From the NCBI RefSeq assembly GCF_001039355.2, contig NW_019773520.1:16377-80376 (forward strand): a DNA stretch of 64,000 bases, in the 5' to 3' direction. Shown here piece by piece: positions 48,849 to 61,182 of the stretch (positions are counted from its first letter, which is position 1; each line of letters opens with the position of its first letter). Below the pieces are notes generated by a model. The model was not told where the DNA came from. It did no database searches and saw nothing but the letters and a program-made list of their open reading frames with translations. Source of the stretch: Lingula anatina. Taxonomy: Eukaryota; Brachiopoda; Lingulata; Lingulida; Lingulidae. The translations under genes were made by a program, and so were the position numbers.

Positions 48849-49347
48849 AACATTTTAAGAGACCAGTCATCCTATATGTCTCCTAATGCACACCAAAAAG
48901 CAACAATAAAAGACAAAGACAGGTTTGATCTTTAAAACATGGGTGCTGATGGCCAATTTTATTTACAAGTCTCTTTATTAGAATGACTGATGCAATTTAG
49001 TAGGTAACCTTGAATAATATTGAAAAAGTATAAATAAAGCTTCTGTTTGCCCTTTATTTTACTCTACAGTAATGATAATATGAATATGAACAATACAAGT
49101 AAAATGAAAGTCCTACAACACAAGCATGTCTTGCTGAACCCCTAAATGGTGGTGCACACATAAACCAGACCTTAATGAGAAGCGGTAAACTACTGTACAA
49201 AAACCAACCCTGGGCCTACACTTGCTAGATCCTAGAAGTTGACAAAGTGCACATTATTTGTTAAATATAATGCCAGGCACCAAATTGGATAGGACAGAAC
49301 ACAACATAATTATTTTATCAGCACTTGATATAGCTGCTTCCTCACTC

Positions 49348-50140
49348 TCATCTTTTATGCTCTGTACACACTGAAGCAGTACTGACCTTTAACATAGTAA
49401 ACCTAATTTTTAATGAACCAATCACTCTTTCTACACGCATCCTAACTGAGGAAACACTTCTTGGCTTTTCCACTTCTCTAGCACATAATTGCTTTTTCTC
49501 TTTAGTAAATGCTTGTGTTTCAAGGTGAGAACTACACTTCGATGCAAAATCATCTTGTAACAGATGATATTTGCTGCTAAATTCTGAATTGCGTACAATT
49601 TTAACTTTGGAAGCTCTGTCGGCCCAAGCTTTGGAAATAAAGTTAACAGAACCACATAGATTGCAAGAAATAAAAAATCCCATTGCAGTGTGTTTTTTGT
49701 CATTGCTATAAACCTGGGCACGAGCTAGGAGGTTTTTGGGGGATTCAATCAAGACTTCAAAACAGTCTATAAGTGTGGGAATTTCCTTTTGAACACTGAA
49801 AATTCTATCCCTATCACTTCATTTTATCATGAAACCTAGCTTATTATACATTAAATCCATCCACCTCCAGAAAATGTCAATGACTTTTGATTGTGGTATA
49901 CCCTTCACATGTGCCAGAAACCCTAAGGTTTAATTATGACGCAACTTCAAAAGTGTCAAAAACAGCTGTTCTTTTAAGGGTAGACTTGAACCTATCAATC
50001 CTGGCTGTAAAAACACACTTATTAAAGTCAAAATCTGCATAAACATTGTCCATGAAAGTCCAGTCATCAACTGGCAAGCACTGTCATTACCTTTGACAGA
50101 GGATGTGGTAAATGAAGTAAGGGTCAGTAATTTGTCCATA
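49348..50140 (-). pseudogene. DDE_Tnp_4-type (Harbinger/ISL2EU-like) transposase relic
   Basis: One frame gives ACQLMTGLSWTMFMQIL, LPLKEQLFLTLLKLRHN, a stop, GFLAHVKGIPQSKVIDIFWR, a second stop, then IPTLIDCFEVLIESPKNLL, ARAQVYSNDKKHTAMGFFIS, VNFISKAWADRASK and RMRVERVIGSLKIRF. The order is that of DDE_Tnp_4 transposases: target DCFE with the first Asp, S-x-D-K-KHT, FISK-W-RASK, and V-R-x-RVERVIG. Two in-frame stops, at about 49923 and 49830, disable it. The catalytic Asp of the block aligned with LLQDDFASK cannot be placed with certainty. Confidence 0.8.
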
Positions 50141-50549
50141 CTCTGGATCCTTGCATGTGCATCATCTCTCTCTCTCTTGTAAGATTTTCAATTTCTATGT
50201 ATAGTTCTGCTCTTTCCACAGTGGCTTATCCATGGGCTTGGCCTCATCCTGGACAGGTATTCCTGAAGAAACAGTAGTATTGGTGAAAATAATTGGATTT
50301 AAAAAAATTCACACTGTAGAAAAATACAACAACTTAACTCAAACCATATATATATATACTTACTCTAAGCTTCGTGACATCTGGGCAATGGTGTCGTTCA
50401 CATACATGTACCTTCTTCACCTTCTTCAGAAGTGGACGTACTGGTTGTGGGGACAGAAGAGGTACAATGTATCATCTTCATCTAGAGGCTGTGAGCATTC
50501 TGTCTGATCTTGTTTACAGCTCTTCCTTAGCCTTGTCTCAATAACTGAA

Positions 50550-52930
50550 AGAAAACATCACAAGTCAGAAGGGAGTATGGGGTATATTTGATATTAAAAT
50601 CAAAAATAGCCTTATGTATTTCAAAGTAATAATATGATTAATAGATATAGATCTTTGTAACAACACAACAGAAATGCAGGTATAATTCAAATATAACAGT
50701 CATAACGGATAAATACTAGAACAGGAATACATTTGCATAAGTAGAAATCCAAAACCACTGATAATACACCTAAGAGGGAGTCTAACTCATATGCTGGACA
50801 ATACAAGTAGACCAAACAGAATTGCCTTGATTTTCAATTTGAATAGATATATGTTAACCTATGAAATATTGCATATATACCTAGTGTATTTGAACCTTAT
50901 TTTTATTTCCAAGAATAAATTTATCTATTAAAAAAGCCCACGTGTTGTTATACCCCACTTACATTTGTAGCACGTGCATAACGCCCCAAGATAACAGCAG
51001 ATTTGTCATCAGTCTTTTCTTTGTGGGGGAATATTGAACAGATGTAATCTGGGTGGCTGGCATCTCAAGCTATCACTCCTGTACAGAAAAAAAAACTGTG
51101 ACATATGCATGACCTATTGCTCGCAACCATTTTTCCTTTCTTTCTTCATCTTTTGGAATAACACAAATTTTCCTTTATGGATTTTTAGCACTGTTGGCAG
51201 TGCAATCTGGTACACAGCAAAATTTCACCTTCATTGGTGTATGAGTGAGTCAAAGATAAACTAGTATAAACCCTTTTATACTAGTATCCCAGCCCAAAAC
51301 TTGCCTGTCACATTTGCCAGCAGTGGAATGTCAACTGAAATTAGTACAATTGGCACCTTCCTTGATAAAATCAATTGCTTCCTGAGAGTGTTCTACTTGA
51401 GGGGTGAATATAAGGCTCATCCAGGTAGGCATAGTGGCTTTGTAATTTACTGCGGTAAGATTCCCGATCACAGATAATGATCAGCAGTTAAGGCTGTCTT
51501 TCTCTTAATCAGGTGCGCAGCAGCCATAATTATAAAGGCCTTGAAAGGAAATAAACCAGGCATATAGCTCAACCTCACTGACACAAGTGGTCAAGCACTG
51601 TGAAATATGATGTCGTCAGACAAGGTCTGACGACATTTACATACTAGTCAATGCAATCCGCCATGTTTTCCTATCTGCTTTACCCCATTTGCCGGTTGCT
51701 AAGGCAAAGTGCCCGGTTGACGGACTGTCCCTAAATTTAGGTTAAGATCTACGTACTATTTCTGATATGTACTGGCTGTGCTAACGCATAAAAGATATTG
51801 TCGTCAAAAAAAATGTAAAATGAAGACCAGTTTGCACATCCACTATGAATCTTTATCTTACCTAGAAGTAAAAAATTCTCATAGAACGGCCCGTCCACAA
51901 CGCCGAACCAACTTCAAAACTTTCCTCTCGGTATGCTTTCTTGCCTCTGGAGAAGGAAGAGTTTCATAAAGAACCGTAATTGGTTTGATCATAGAAGTAG
52001 AGAATAGACTGGAGAATACCATTGCTTTAAAAATTATTTCCCTGACATATTAAAGACGATCTGAGGACGGAATAAATAATTATCAAAAAGTTCCGAGGAT
52101 ATGGCCCCTGGTGTCTTTTGGCATGTCTTGGTAAAGCACGCCTCCTACGACATAGCTGTAATATTGATTGCAAGATTCGGTGCAATCATAAAATTATGCT
52201 ATCCTGATAAAGGTAGATGCCTTTGGAATTTCGCAGCCGTTTTGCAACCTCAATTTCTCATTGAAAAAAAAATTATAAAAACTAAGTTCTAAGTGGAAAG
52301 ACAACTTGGTAGGTTTAAAAGTGTGCTACTGGTGCTATTTTGACGGTGTTTGATACTTACATGTACGTTAGTACTACATGTACAGGTACGTGTATGGGTA
52401 TGACAGCAGTGTAACATTAATTTTAGGTGCTAACCAATCCCATCTTTTACTTTTTGGTCTGCTCGGTTAGCCAGTTTTCACTGGCCGTGTGTGCGTGTCT
52501 TTTTCCAGTGATATGTGCATGCTTGGTGCTTTACCCTGGGGTCCTTTCTGCATCCTGTTTCTTTACAAGTAGTCAACATACAGTACTGTATCTACAGAGG
52601 CAAGGCACCTACTAGTACACAGCGCCCTGGTGCTACCATAAAAAGGCTTGCACACATGACCAGCAGAAATGGGTTAACTGTGCATGCACAGCATTATCTG
52701 TGGAAAAGTGAACGACTCCTAGAGCATTGTGACATTTGTACAGTTGCAGATTTTATTAATAGCATGCACTGCATTTATGGTGAGTTGCTGTGCAAGGGAG
52801 ATATGTAATACTTATATTAGTTTTATTACTCTTCCCAAACTTGTCACACAATTTCTTATCTTGAAAATATTTTCATTCCCACAAATAACAACTAAACAAA
52901 AAAAAAACTTTTCGATTTCTTTTATAGCAT
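50550..52930. other. Region without a supported gene
   Basis: It contains short open frames only. A perfect 12-bp inverted repeat with a 3-base loop lies at 51610-51636. A GC-richer patch around 51640-51960 could be a promoter or first exon of a gene I cannot resolve. Confidence 0.4.
51610..51636. repeat. Perfect hairpin, 12-bp arms
   Basis: ATGTCGTCAGAC, loop AAG, GTCTGACGACAT. Confidence 0.85.
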
Positions 52931-52943
52931 TAAGCTGCCTGTC

Positions 52944-53399
52944 GGGTGTGACTGAAATGCGCAATACACTGCAATACAGTGCAACAAAGTGCAATACACT
53001 TGATAACACAAGTCCAGTTGCAAGTAAACACAGGAAAGGGTAATCTCAAATAAAATAGGGTGATATAAAAGCAAAATATAGTACATAGTAATTAATATTG
53101 CTGATACAACTTGACAATTTTTTCATTGTTTGGTCAGCCGCCATGTTGGCGAGTAGCTCTTCTTGGCCAGTAATATATCCAAGAAGAGCCACTGGTCAAC
53201 ATGGCTGCCAACCAGACAATATAAAAGTCTTGCTGATTTGTTAAGTTATATCAACGATATTACTTACCTAGTAATATAGGTTGTTTTTATATCACCATAC
53301 TTTGCTGGGAATGGTCATTTCATTGTGTAATTGCAACTGGATTTGATTTTTGAAGTGTATTGCACTGTATTGCGGTGTATTGCGCATTTCAGTCACACT
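52944..53399. mobile_element. 456-bp foldback element with 10-bp target duplication
   Basis: The ends are GGGTGTGACTGAAATGCGC and its near-exact inverse GCGCATTTCAGTCACACT. Subterminal AATACACTGCAATACAGTGC is also inverted, and the centre is CTCTTCTTGG / CCAAGAAGAG. GCTGCCTGTC occurs directly on both sides (52934-52943 and 53400-53409). It has no coding capacity. Confidence 0.88.
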
Positions 53400-53422
53400 G
53401 CTGCCTGTCTTATAGTGTTAGT

Positions 53423-53581
53423 CAGGGGCAGATCCAGAGGTATTTTTTTGACAGTCTTCTGAATTAGCTTTGTTGATCCATTCTCCAATTTTTGACCATC
53501 TTCCGACAGAAAAAATAGATACCTGTCAGTATAAATATGAATATTTGACTGTCCTCCTGAAGACCCAGAAGACAGCCCCTG
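53423..53581. mobile_element. CAGGGGC-ended MITE, copy B
   Basis: The ends are CAGGGGCAGATCC and AGCCCCTG, with TTAGT directly on both sides (53418-53422 and 53582-53586). Confidence 0.85.
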
Positions 53582-53873
53582 TTAGTGGTGTCCAGTGACT
53601 GGGCTTTTTGCACCTTCATAACCATGAGACATTTTATTAAAAAAAGATGCTGCAGATCAACTTTGTGCCTTCCAATTTTATACCATTAGATAGTGATGTA
53701 TATTAAACATGTAAAATTATACCAAGGGTAATGGTAAGAGTTTCTATGATAGCTTATTATAATTTGACAAGTTTGGGGGTCATATGCAACAACATGGGGC
53801 TTGTGAGATAACTATACATTATATACTAGGCCAAAAAAAGAAACAAGTTTTGTTATATCTATGGGTGTATTCC

Positions 53874-54075
53874 CAGAGATTTAGATCGATCCAGGGACTT
53901 AGATTTAGATCGACCTAACTCCCTGGGGGTTCACACTAAATTGCATCAGCCGAGCGTGCACCATAGTTAATTACCCCCTTACAGCTTTCAGTAGGTGGGA
54001 CAGCCGCTTAAGCCGGTTAAGCTGACAGTAATCTAGTGAGACTCCCCACAGGGATAGATCGATCTAAAATCTATG
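53874..54075. mobile_element. Foldback element related to 55081-55239
   Basis: Inverted ends (AGATTTAGATCGATCC / GATAGATCGATCTAAAATCT) enclose ACTAAATTGC, TTTCAGTAGG and CCGCTTAAG motifs that are shared with the foldback at 55081. The edges are approximate. Confidence 0.6.
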
Positions 54076-54279
54076 GAAATGGGATCTATGGTTTAAATAT
54101 ATTTTTTCATGCAATAATGTAGCCTAAAGGGTAGTATATTGCTCTGTAATGTGTATGCCCTCCTCTGACTGCAATGCAGGCAAGTGCCCTCCCCCTCATA
54201 GACTTTACGAGACCTCGAGTGCAGACCTAAGTTGTCCTTCTCCATTCTTTTACCAGTACAGCTCTTAACTCTATAGCTG

Positions 54280-54780
54280 GTGGTTTTGGTTTATCCAAGT
54301 CAATGGTCTACCCAGTTCACCCCAGGGATGCTCAATAGGACACATGTCAGGTCTAAAGTAGAAGAGTCTGGATATGCCCCTGCTGCAGGTATGCTTGTAC
54401 TATCCTGCTGGCGGTACAGGGGCAGATTGAGGCCGTCTTCTGGGTCTTCCGGAAGACGGTCAGATTTTCAAGTTTACATTGACGGGTATCTATTTTTTTC
54501 TGTCAGAAGACAGTCAAAAATTGAGGATGGATTAACAAAGATAATTTGGAAGACTGTCAGAAAATATCTCTGTATCCGCCCCAGCGGTATGGGAATGGGT
54601 GTTACGTTGCTGGAGCAAGCGAAGGGTAAGGTGTTGATCCATGAATGGCACAACAGCTGCCCTTAGGACTTTATCTATGTAACGCTGGCCAGTCAGACTT
54701 CCAGCAATAACCAAGAGTTCTGTCTGGAAGTTGCCACTTACGGTATGTCAACCCAAAACGTAACACTATGCCAATGGCAC
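54280..54780 (-). pseudogene. Tc1/mariner-like transposase relic, split by a MITE
   Basis: The minus-strand translation gives LTGQRYIDKVLRAAVVPFMD (54590-54714), then, beyond an inserted MITE, PIEHPWGELGRP (about 54283-54345). These match the Tc1-type blocks L-x-QRYIDEVLRP-VVPF and SPDxxPIEHxWDELGR around the catalytic residues. Frameshifts and stops separate the blocks, so it is dead. Confidence 0.75.
54417..54584. mobile_element. CAGGGGC-ended MITE, copy C (inside the Tc1 relic)
   Basis: It lies in the opposite orientation to copies B and D. CGGTA occurs directly on both sides (54412-54416 and 54585-54589). The insertion splits the Tc1-like frame, so it is younger than that element. Confidence 0.88.
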
Positions 54781-55080
54781 TATCCCTGTCCAGATCAGAG
54801 AGCCTTTGTATGATGTCAGCATGGAATTTAATCTCCTAAACTTGGTTTTGGATTCCAGTGTCCACTAGCATTGATTGTGGACAACTGAACTACGCAAGAC
54901 TTTTGTCCCAATTTGTGTTATGAGATATCTGAAAATCTAAAGTCAGCCATGGTCTAGAATTACCGATGTTTATCAGTACTCTACTGTAGAGCTGAGTTAG
55001 TGGTCTGTCACTGCATACAGTAACGAAACTAAGACTGGCTTCCCATACTCTATCCAACTGACAGGATTGATCCATCTGGG

Positions 55081-55239
55081 CAGGGTTTCTTGCTAAATTG
55101 CTTTCGTCTTAAGCGGCTTAGATGTCTGGCACACCTACTGAAGCTACTTAACAATAATTGATTACCCCCTAGCAGCTTCAGTAGGCGTGACAGACATCTA
55201 AACCGCTTAAGTAGATTGCAATTTAGTGAGAATCCCCTG
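55081..55239. mobile_element. 159-bp foldback element
   Basis: From CAGGGTTTCTTGCTAAATTGC to GCAATTTAGTGAGAATCCCCTG. The inner arms CTTAAGCGGCTTAGATGTCTG and CAGACATCTAAACCGCTTAAG are inverted. The central stem is CTACTGAAGCT / AGCTTCAGTAG. Confidence 0.85.
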
Positions 55240-55293
55240 AAGCGCTGTGGTCAAAACTAAAACTTACCTTTTATTTATTATTATTTTTTTTTT

Positions 55294-55308
55294 TGGGGGG
55301 GGGGGGGC
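55294..55308. repeat. Poly-G run
   Basis: A long G homopolymer after a T run; its length in the assembly is unreliable. Confidence 0.8.
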
Positions 55309-55557
55309 TAGTATACTCGCAACTTCTCCATACTTTTGTAAGCTTTATTTATTTGTTTGTTTGTTTGTTTTTAATGCACATTAACAATAGTCACAATTTC
55401 ACACTTTTATCTTCTTATTTCAGAATGCCATTTTGTGTTTGAAAATCATCCTGGACACCCTGTTAACATTGAGCCTGATAGATATCACAGGAATTATTGA
55501 AACAGTATAAAGTTACAACAACAAGACATACAAAACGAACTTTCTGATTCTGCAATC

Positions 55558-55752
55558 ATGAAGAATTTGAAAAAACCAAATGTAGCACGAGAACTTACAA
55601 AGCGCTTCTTTTCAGTTGTGCCATCATTTACAGACATCTTTGATGAAGAAACCTTTTACATTGTGGCTATCCTAGTAGTCATATTGTCCATTGTGCTAGT
55701 AATTATACTGTCTCGAAAAGTGACCATTAAGGATGCTGGTCACCTAGATTAA
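55558..55752 (+). CDS. 64-residue single-pass membrane micro-protein
   Basis: The open frame starts MKNLKKPNVARELTKRFFS and ends KDAGHLD. It has a basic N-terminal part, a short acidic stretch (DIFDEE) and one strongly hydrophobic helix at about residues 34-52 (TFYIVAILVVILSIVLVIIL). An in-frame TGA 60 bp upstream fixes the longest start. A good acceptor (TTATTTCAG at about 55423) suggests that it lies in a spliced exon. It sits 350 bp upstream of the ABCB9 start on the same strand. It could be an independent small gene, an upstream ORF of the ABCB9 transcript, or chance. I do not recognise the family. Confidence 0.5.
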   Translation: MKNLKKPNVARELTKRFFSVVPSFTDIFDEETFYIVAILVVILSIVLVIILSRKVTIKDAGHLD

Positions 55753-56101
55753 TGTATTAGATGTATTTTCAAGACCATTTTATCTATTAATTGTATTTAA
55801 TGATATCCATGTACTAGTAGTTATGTTTAGTTGATGTCATATTGCATGCTGGAATGTTTTTGTTTGATTTAAGGTGTAGTTTTTGTAACAATAATCTTGT
55901 CATTCTTTATTTTTTGCCACATGTTCATACAGAATTTACTGTAAATCCAGTGTTTATTTGACCCACTGTGCATTGAATGTAAAAATTGTGTTTGGTTTTA
56001 TAAGGTGCATTTACAGCTTGTACCACAGGTACGGGTGTTAATTGACAGATATTCATACTGTGGGTATAGTCATATTAATAGATTCAAGCCAAGCGTATAA
56101 A

Positions 56102-59100
56102 ATGTCTTTCAACAGCAAGAAAGCCAAATGTCTCCTGTTTATAACAGTTATTTTTCCTGTGGTTGACGTGTGTGTAACCACTGTGCTTTACTCACATGGC
56201 ACTGGTTTTAAAGAACACTTCACCCAAGGGTTTTATGCCTACTCTGTGTTTACATCATTATTTGATGTTTGGTCACTCAGCATTTTAAGAGCAACATTGT
56301 TACTTGGACTGGCAATAGGGGTAATGTGCAATCCAAAGAAAGGGGTACAGCGAGCCAAAAAAGTAGTGCGTGTAATTGCAGTTATTACTGTTATCTTATG
56401 GGTCTGTCAAATTATAAAATTGTTGCTATTTTCGGATGCTGTTTCTGACTTGAGGAAACCTTGGTTCTGGGCATTGTTCTGTTGGACACTTATTGCATCC
56501 GTTCTCATGTTTGTTCTATGGTGGCAAGTGGCAGAACTGAAAGTTATATCAAAGAAGAAGTATCATGGGATCAATTCCACTATTGGTGAAAGAGAAGGTC
56601 TTATAAATGCCAATACTACCCTTAGTAGCGGAAGTGAAGATAGTGAGGATGAAGAGAAAGAGCACCATAATGGTAATCGACATAAGAAAAAGAAGAAAAA
56701 AGCCTCAAGAACTACAAGCATTTTCCGCTTACTGAAGCTGTCCAAAGATGACTGGCCTTTTATTTTGGCTGGCTTCTTTTTCCTGCTATGTGCAGCTGGA
56801 GGTAGGTTTTATAATCAGCAGGTGATGGTGCATTTTGACATGCCATATGTTATACCCAAACTAGTCCACACCACACCACACCACAAGTGTATTCCCCCAA
56901 TGGCCATATTATATAGCAGCAATTTAAGTACAAGCCATTTAATTCTTGTTTTCTGTGAAGATGGGTCTAAAGGGAGCATTCACATCGAGAAGAGCCGAGG
57001 TCTAGTAAGGCCACGACCTAAATATGGCGGACCTACATGAAAGGAAGACCGCCAATCCTGTTAATCCTTCCCACACGTCGTCCCTGCAGTAGAGAGACCA
57101 TATTACAGGATTGGCAGTCTTCCTTTCATGTAGGTCCGTCATTTTTAGGTCGTGGCCTTAGTAGACCTCCTCTTCTCGATGTGAATGCACCCTTAAACTT
57201 GGTACAACTCGCCTGAGAATGCCATCTGATTACCTCAAGCTCACCAATGTAATGGCAGATGTTTTGTAAGGGATAACTATTGAGTGGTTAGATTTGCCTA
57301 CCCTCTTCCAGGGCGACAGATTTATTTTTCACAGATATTCACAGATATGTTTCTAGATAAATAGACAGTCATTTTGGTCTGATTCAGCCAAAAATGCCCA
57401 CAATAATAACTGCGGCCCTGGTAGAGGGTAAGATTTCCCCTTTTTTGTGGATAATTGTTTTCAGATGGTCAACTTCCATTGATGTAACCAAGATTTCCCC
57501 TTTTTTGTGGGATAATTGTTTTCAGATGGTCAACTTCCATTGATGTAACCAAGTTGAGTTGAACTACCCTCTTCCAGATTGATTTTTCATGGATATTCAC
57601 AGATATGTCTCTAGATAAATAGACAGTCATTTGGCTATGGATTTTTCCATCTTTCCCTATATAATCTGCCACCCTGGTGGAGGGCAGAGCTGAACCAGCT
57701 TCACTGGAAACTAGCCTTGAATTTACCCTCTGCTCTTATCATCTATGATTTATATGGGCAACACTACAGAGGAGGGCTCTACAGAGACATGATGCTTTGT
57801 TTTGCACTAAGTGTAGAAATTTCAAGATTAAAGATTTTAGTAAATATCATTGTTTAATTGACATTGACTCTGCTTAATATGTTACTTATTTTGACAATTT
57901 CCTGTTACTACTCCAGCTGAAGTATTCCTACCATACTACACTGGCCAGGTGATAGATGGTATTGTCATTGAGCAGTCCTATGAAAAGTTCACCAATGCCA
58001 TCATTATAATGTCAGCAATATCACTAACAGCGTAAGTTAACAATTTGATATAGACGCAGTTATTTGACACAGTGACCTTCCTTGTGAAGTACAAGTTTTT
58101 TCAAAGTTAATGTAGCATTTCTTTATGTTGCAGACTTTAAAAAAATATTATAAACGGAGCTACTTGATGTGATATAGACTAAACTTCAGTTTGGAGCAAG
58201 ATATCAGATTGGAAGATATTTTTATTAATGTCACATAAAAATAATTAATTCCACTTCTTGTGCTGTTCCAGTGGTTTTGCAGCAGGGTCGAGAGGATGTC
58301 TGCTTTTACTTGCCATGAACAGACTTGGGCTCAGGGTGCGAAACTTGCTGTTTGGTGCCATCATGAAGCAGGAGACTGGCTTCTTTGATAAGATACAAAC
58401 CGGTAAGGTTACACATTTGCCCTTCTGCCCCCCCCCCCCCTCCCCCAGGCCCCAACTACAGTTATTCAGCCATTGATATCTATTGCAGTTGCACAAGTTG
58501 GCAAAGAATGGTTAAATGTAAAAAAAAAATGGTGAAAAAGCTATTTACAGCTTTTTGTAACTGAACTGTTTACAGAATTTAATTTCAAGTTGGCATACAT
58601 ATTCAGTTGTTTCTTGCTTTTTTAAAAACAGTGAACCCAAGTTTGGTTTATTTGTTGTGCGTTATTTGTTAAATTTCAGCATGATGTCAGCTTGATTAAA
58701 AGAAATACCAATGTTGTTCTTTTATCATTTATTCCAGGTGAAATCACCTCCAGATTAACATCTGATGCCACAACCATGAGTGAGTCAGTAGGATTGAACA
58801 TCAACATATTCCTTAGAAGTCTAGTGAAAGCTAGTAAGTTTATGTGTCTCATGTGAGGTTATGTGAAATATGAATTTCACCATGTTCATGATCAGTCATT
58901 GAACTGAGATACTAAATACAGTGTGACCAAAGATGAAAATGTCTTGAAGGTTTGGGTCAGTTTATAAATTTTGTATTTATAAGTGATAATAAATGCAGGC
59001 ATGATCCAATTTATAGGAATTTTACTGCAGAGTGGCCATCGTGGAACAATTCCTCCATTGGTGTGAACCAGTCCCCCTTACCCCCCTCATACAGTGGCTT

Positions 59101-61122
59101 GGGATCTGTCCAGTTGAAAGGCTCCTGAAGGGGACAATTTATCTTCCACCATTCCTTTGTCTTGGGGTCATCTGCAATGGCTTGCCAGTCTGCCTCAAAG
59201 TTTTTTCCTAATGAATTAAATTGAGCACCAAATGTATGAGTGTTTTTGAAGTTATGTTTAATCTTGCACCCTGTAGTATGAGATACATGTAAGACTGTGT
59301 GGTCCTGAAAATCTTTCATTAAATTTATACAAAGGCAATCATTTTCTTGAAAAAAATAGACTTAGATTTATGTCAGAAAATGGTGAAAATTTAAAAGATT
59401 GAAGATTGATATTTGTTAGTGAGAATGTGGCAGGTTATACATACCAATATACTCCAGGTAAGCAAAGAGGAGACCAGTCTCCTTGTGAAAATAAATGGAG
59501 TAATTTCGAATATTGCTCTTAGTCAGCCTGTCCAGTACCTGAGGACATAATACATAGCCTGTTAACTCATCCAGCAAGAACACCCATCTTTTTAATCTAG
59601 TTTTTCTTTACGTCTCCCTCTGTATCTGCATTTCTGCGTGACATGTATGTCAATTAGAAGAGAAGCTTGAGAACTACATGTACATGTATAAAGTCAAAGC
59701 ATTAAATTGACCAGTTTGTATATTTTGGAGAAAAAAGTAATAATTTGTTGTAAAAAAATGATTATGATGGGCAATTCACTGAATCACATGCAGAAGAATT
59801 TACTTTCTAAGTATTTGGTTAATAATATATTGAGTAACCAACTGTTTTTAATTGGAAATTAATGCATGTATGAATAATGTTAAGCAACAGGCACTGAGGC
59901 ATTTACGGCTTATATAAAACATATATGCACTGAGGCATTTACGGCTTATATAAAACATATATGCTTTTGAGTAAAGGCGTTAAGGCCTGGACTTTAACTG
60001 TTGTTATTAACCCAGTTTTTAGAGCACTTCTGATTCATGGTAAATGCACTACAGGTAAAGACAAGGCAGTCTACAAGTCTTAAGGCAATTCAGTATATTC
60101 TGTTGTGTTAAGAGCTATTGTCCTCATCTCAAAAGCATCTTACCTCAGGCCAGACTTTGGCATGAAGTTCCTTATATTTGGCATAACACTCAGGCTTCAG
60201 CTTGATAACTGAGCCATATCTTTTAGAAGGAGTGGTGTCACTGGTAGTAGCCATGTTGTAGTGGGCGGTTTGTGACCTATAAAACTTGCATTCTCTATTT
60301 ACTACTTTCTTATCTAGCCCCAGAGGTTCAGTAGTGCAAACTGTTTCTAGGTCTGATATTTGCATAGATGATCTATTTTGAGGTCACTATACATATACAA
60401 GTAAACTGGAAAATGCAAAATAATTTGTATCCCATAGCCTTTCCCAGCTGTGATTTGTTTTACTCATTTTGACTTATTATATGTCTGTCTTTGAAAGAGA
60501 ACCATTGATGACTAAAATCATATGTATTTTATTACCCCCTTAGGAGTATTTATATGCTTATTTTTTAATGTGTTGTTATTCATTTATTGATAAAATTACA
60601 CAGCCTATTTGTGCCTGTAAATAAAGAAATTGTGGCAGGTGAATAAATACAAAGTAATATATTTTTTTCTCTCATTTCCAGTTGGAACCTGTGTTTTTAT
60701 GTTTAAGTTGTCTTGGCAGCTTACCTTAGTGACGTTCATTGGTCTCCCTATCATCATTGGTTTCTCCACCCTTTATGGCGAATACTATGAGGTAAAAACC
60801 TAGATGTTATATACTGATAACACTGGATATTTTAATTTATCATTTTACAGGTACTGTCTTGGCTTTGCATAAATCAAACACCAAGATAGATATACATCAT
60901 AAAAAGTCTTCCACATTTCTCGTTTTGTTTGAAGTCAGAAAATCTATTTTACATTATATCTATATCTAATGGGGAATAATTTCCAAAATTCTACAGTAGT
61001 ACTATATTACAACCTTGATAGAGGCCTGTCTGAATGACTGTTAAGTTTCATTTAGGATTGCTTGGGTCAAATGAATGGCTAAAATACAGGTCAGTTTTGT
61101 AAAATTGGCCTGGCTCTCTCTC

Positions 61123-61182
<60 letters not shown>

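Noticed and set aside
44736-48935. Similar short frames at 44736-44921 and 48696-48935
   Set aside because: The likeness comes from two copies of the same repeat element; the frames diverge without codon constraint that I can see.
54280-54666. 128-codon plus-strand frame
   Set aside because: It is antisense to the Tc1-like relic and runs through the inserted MITE.
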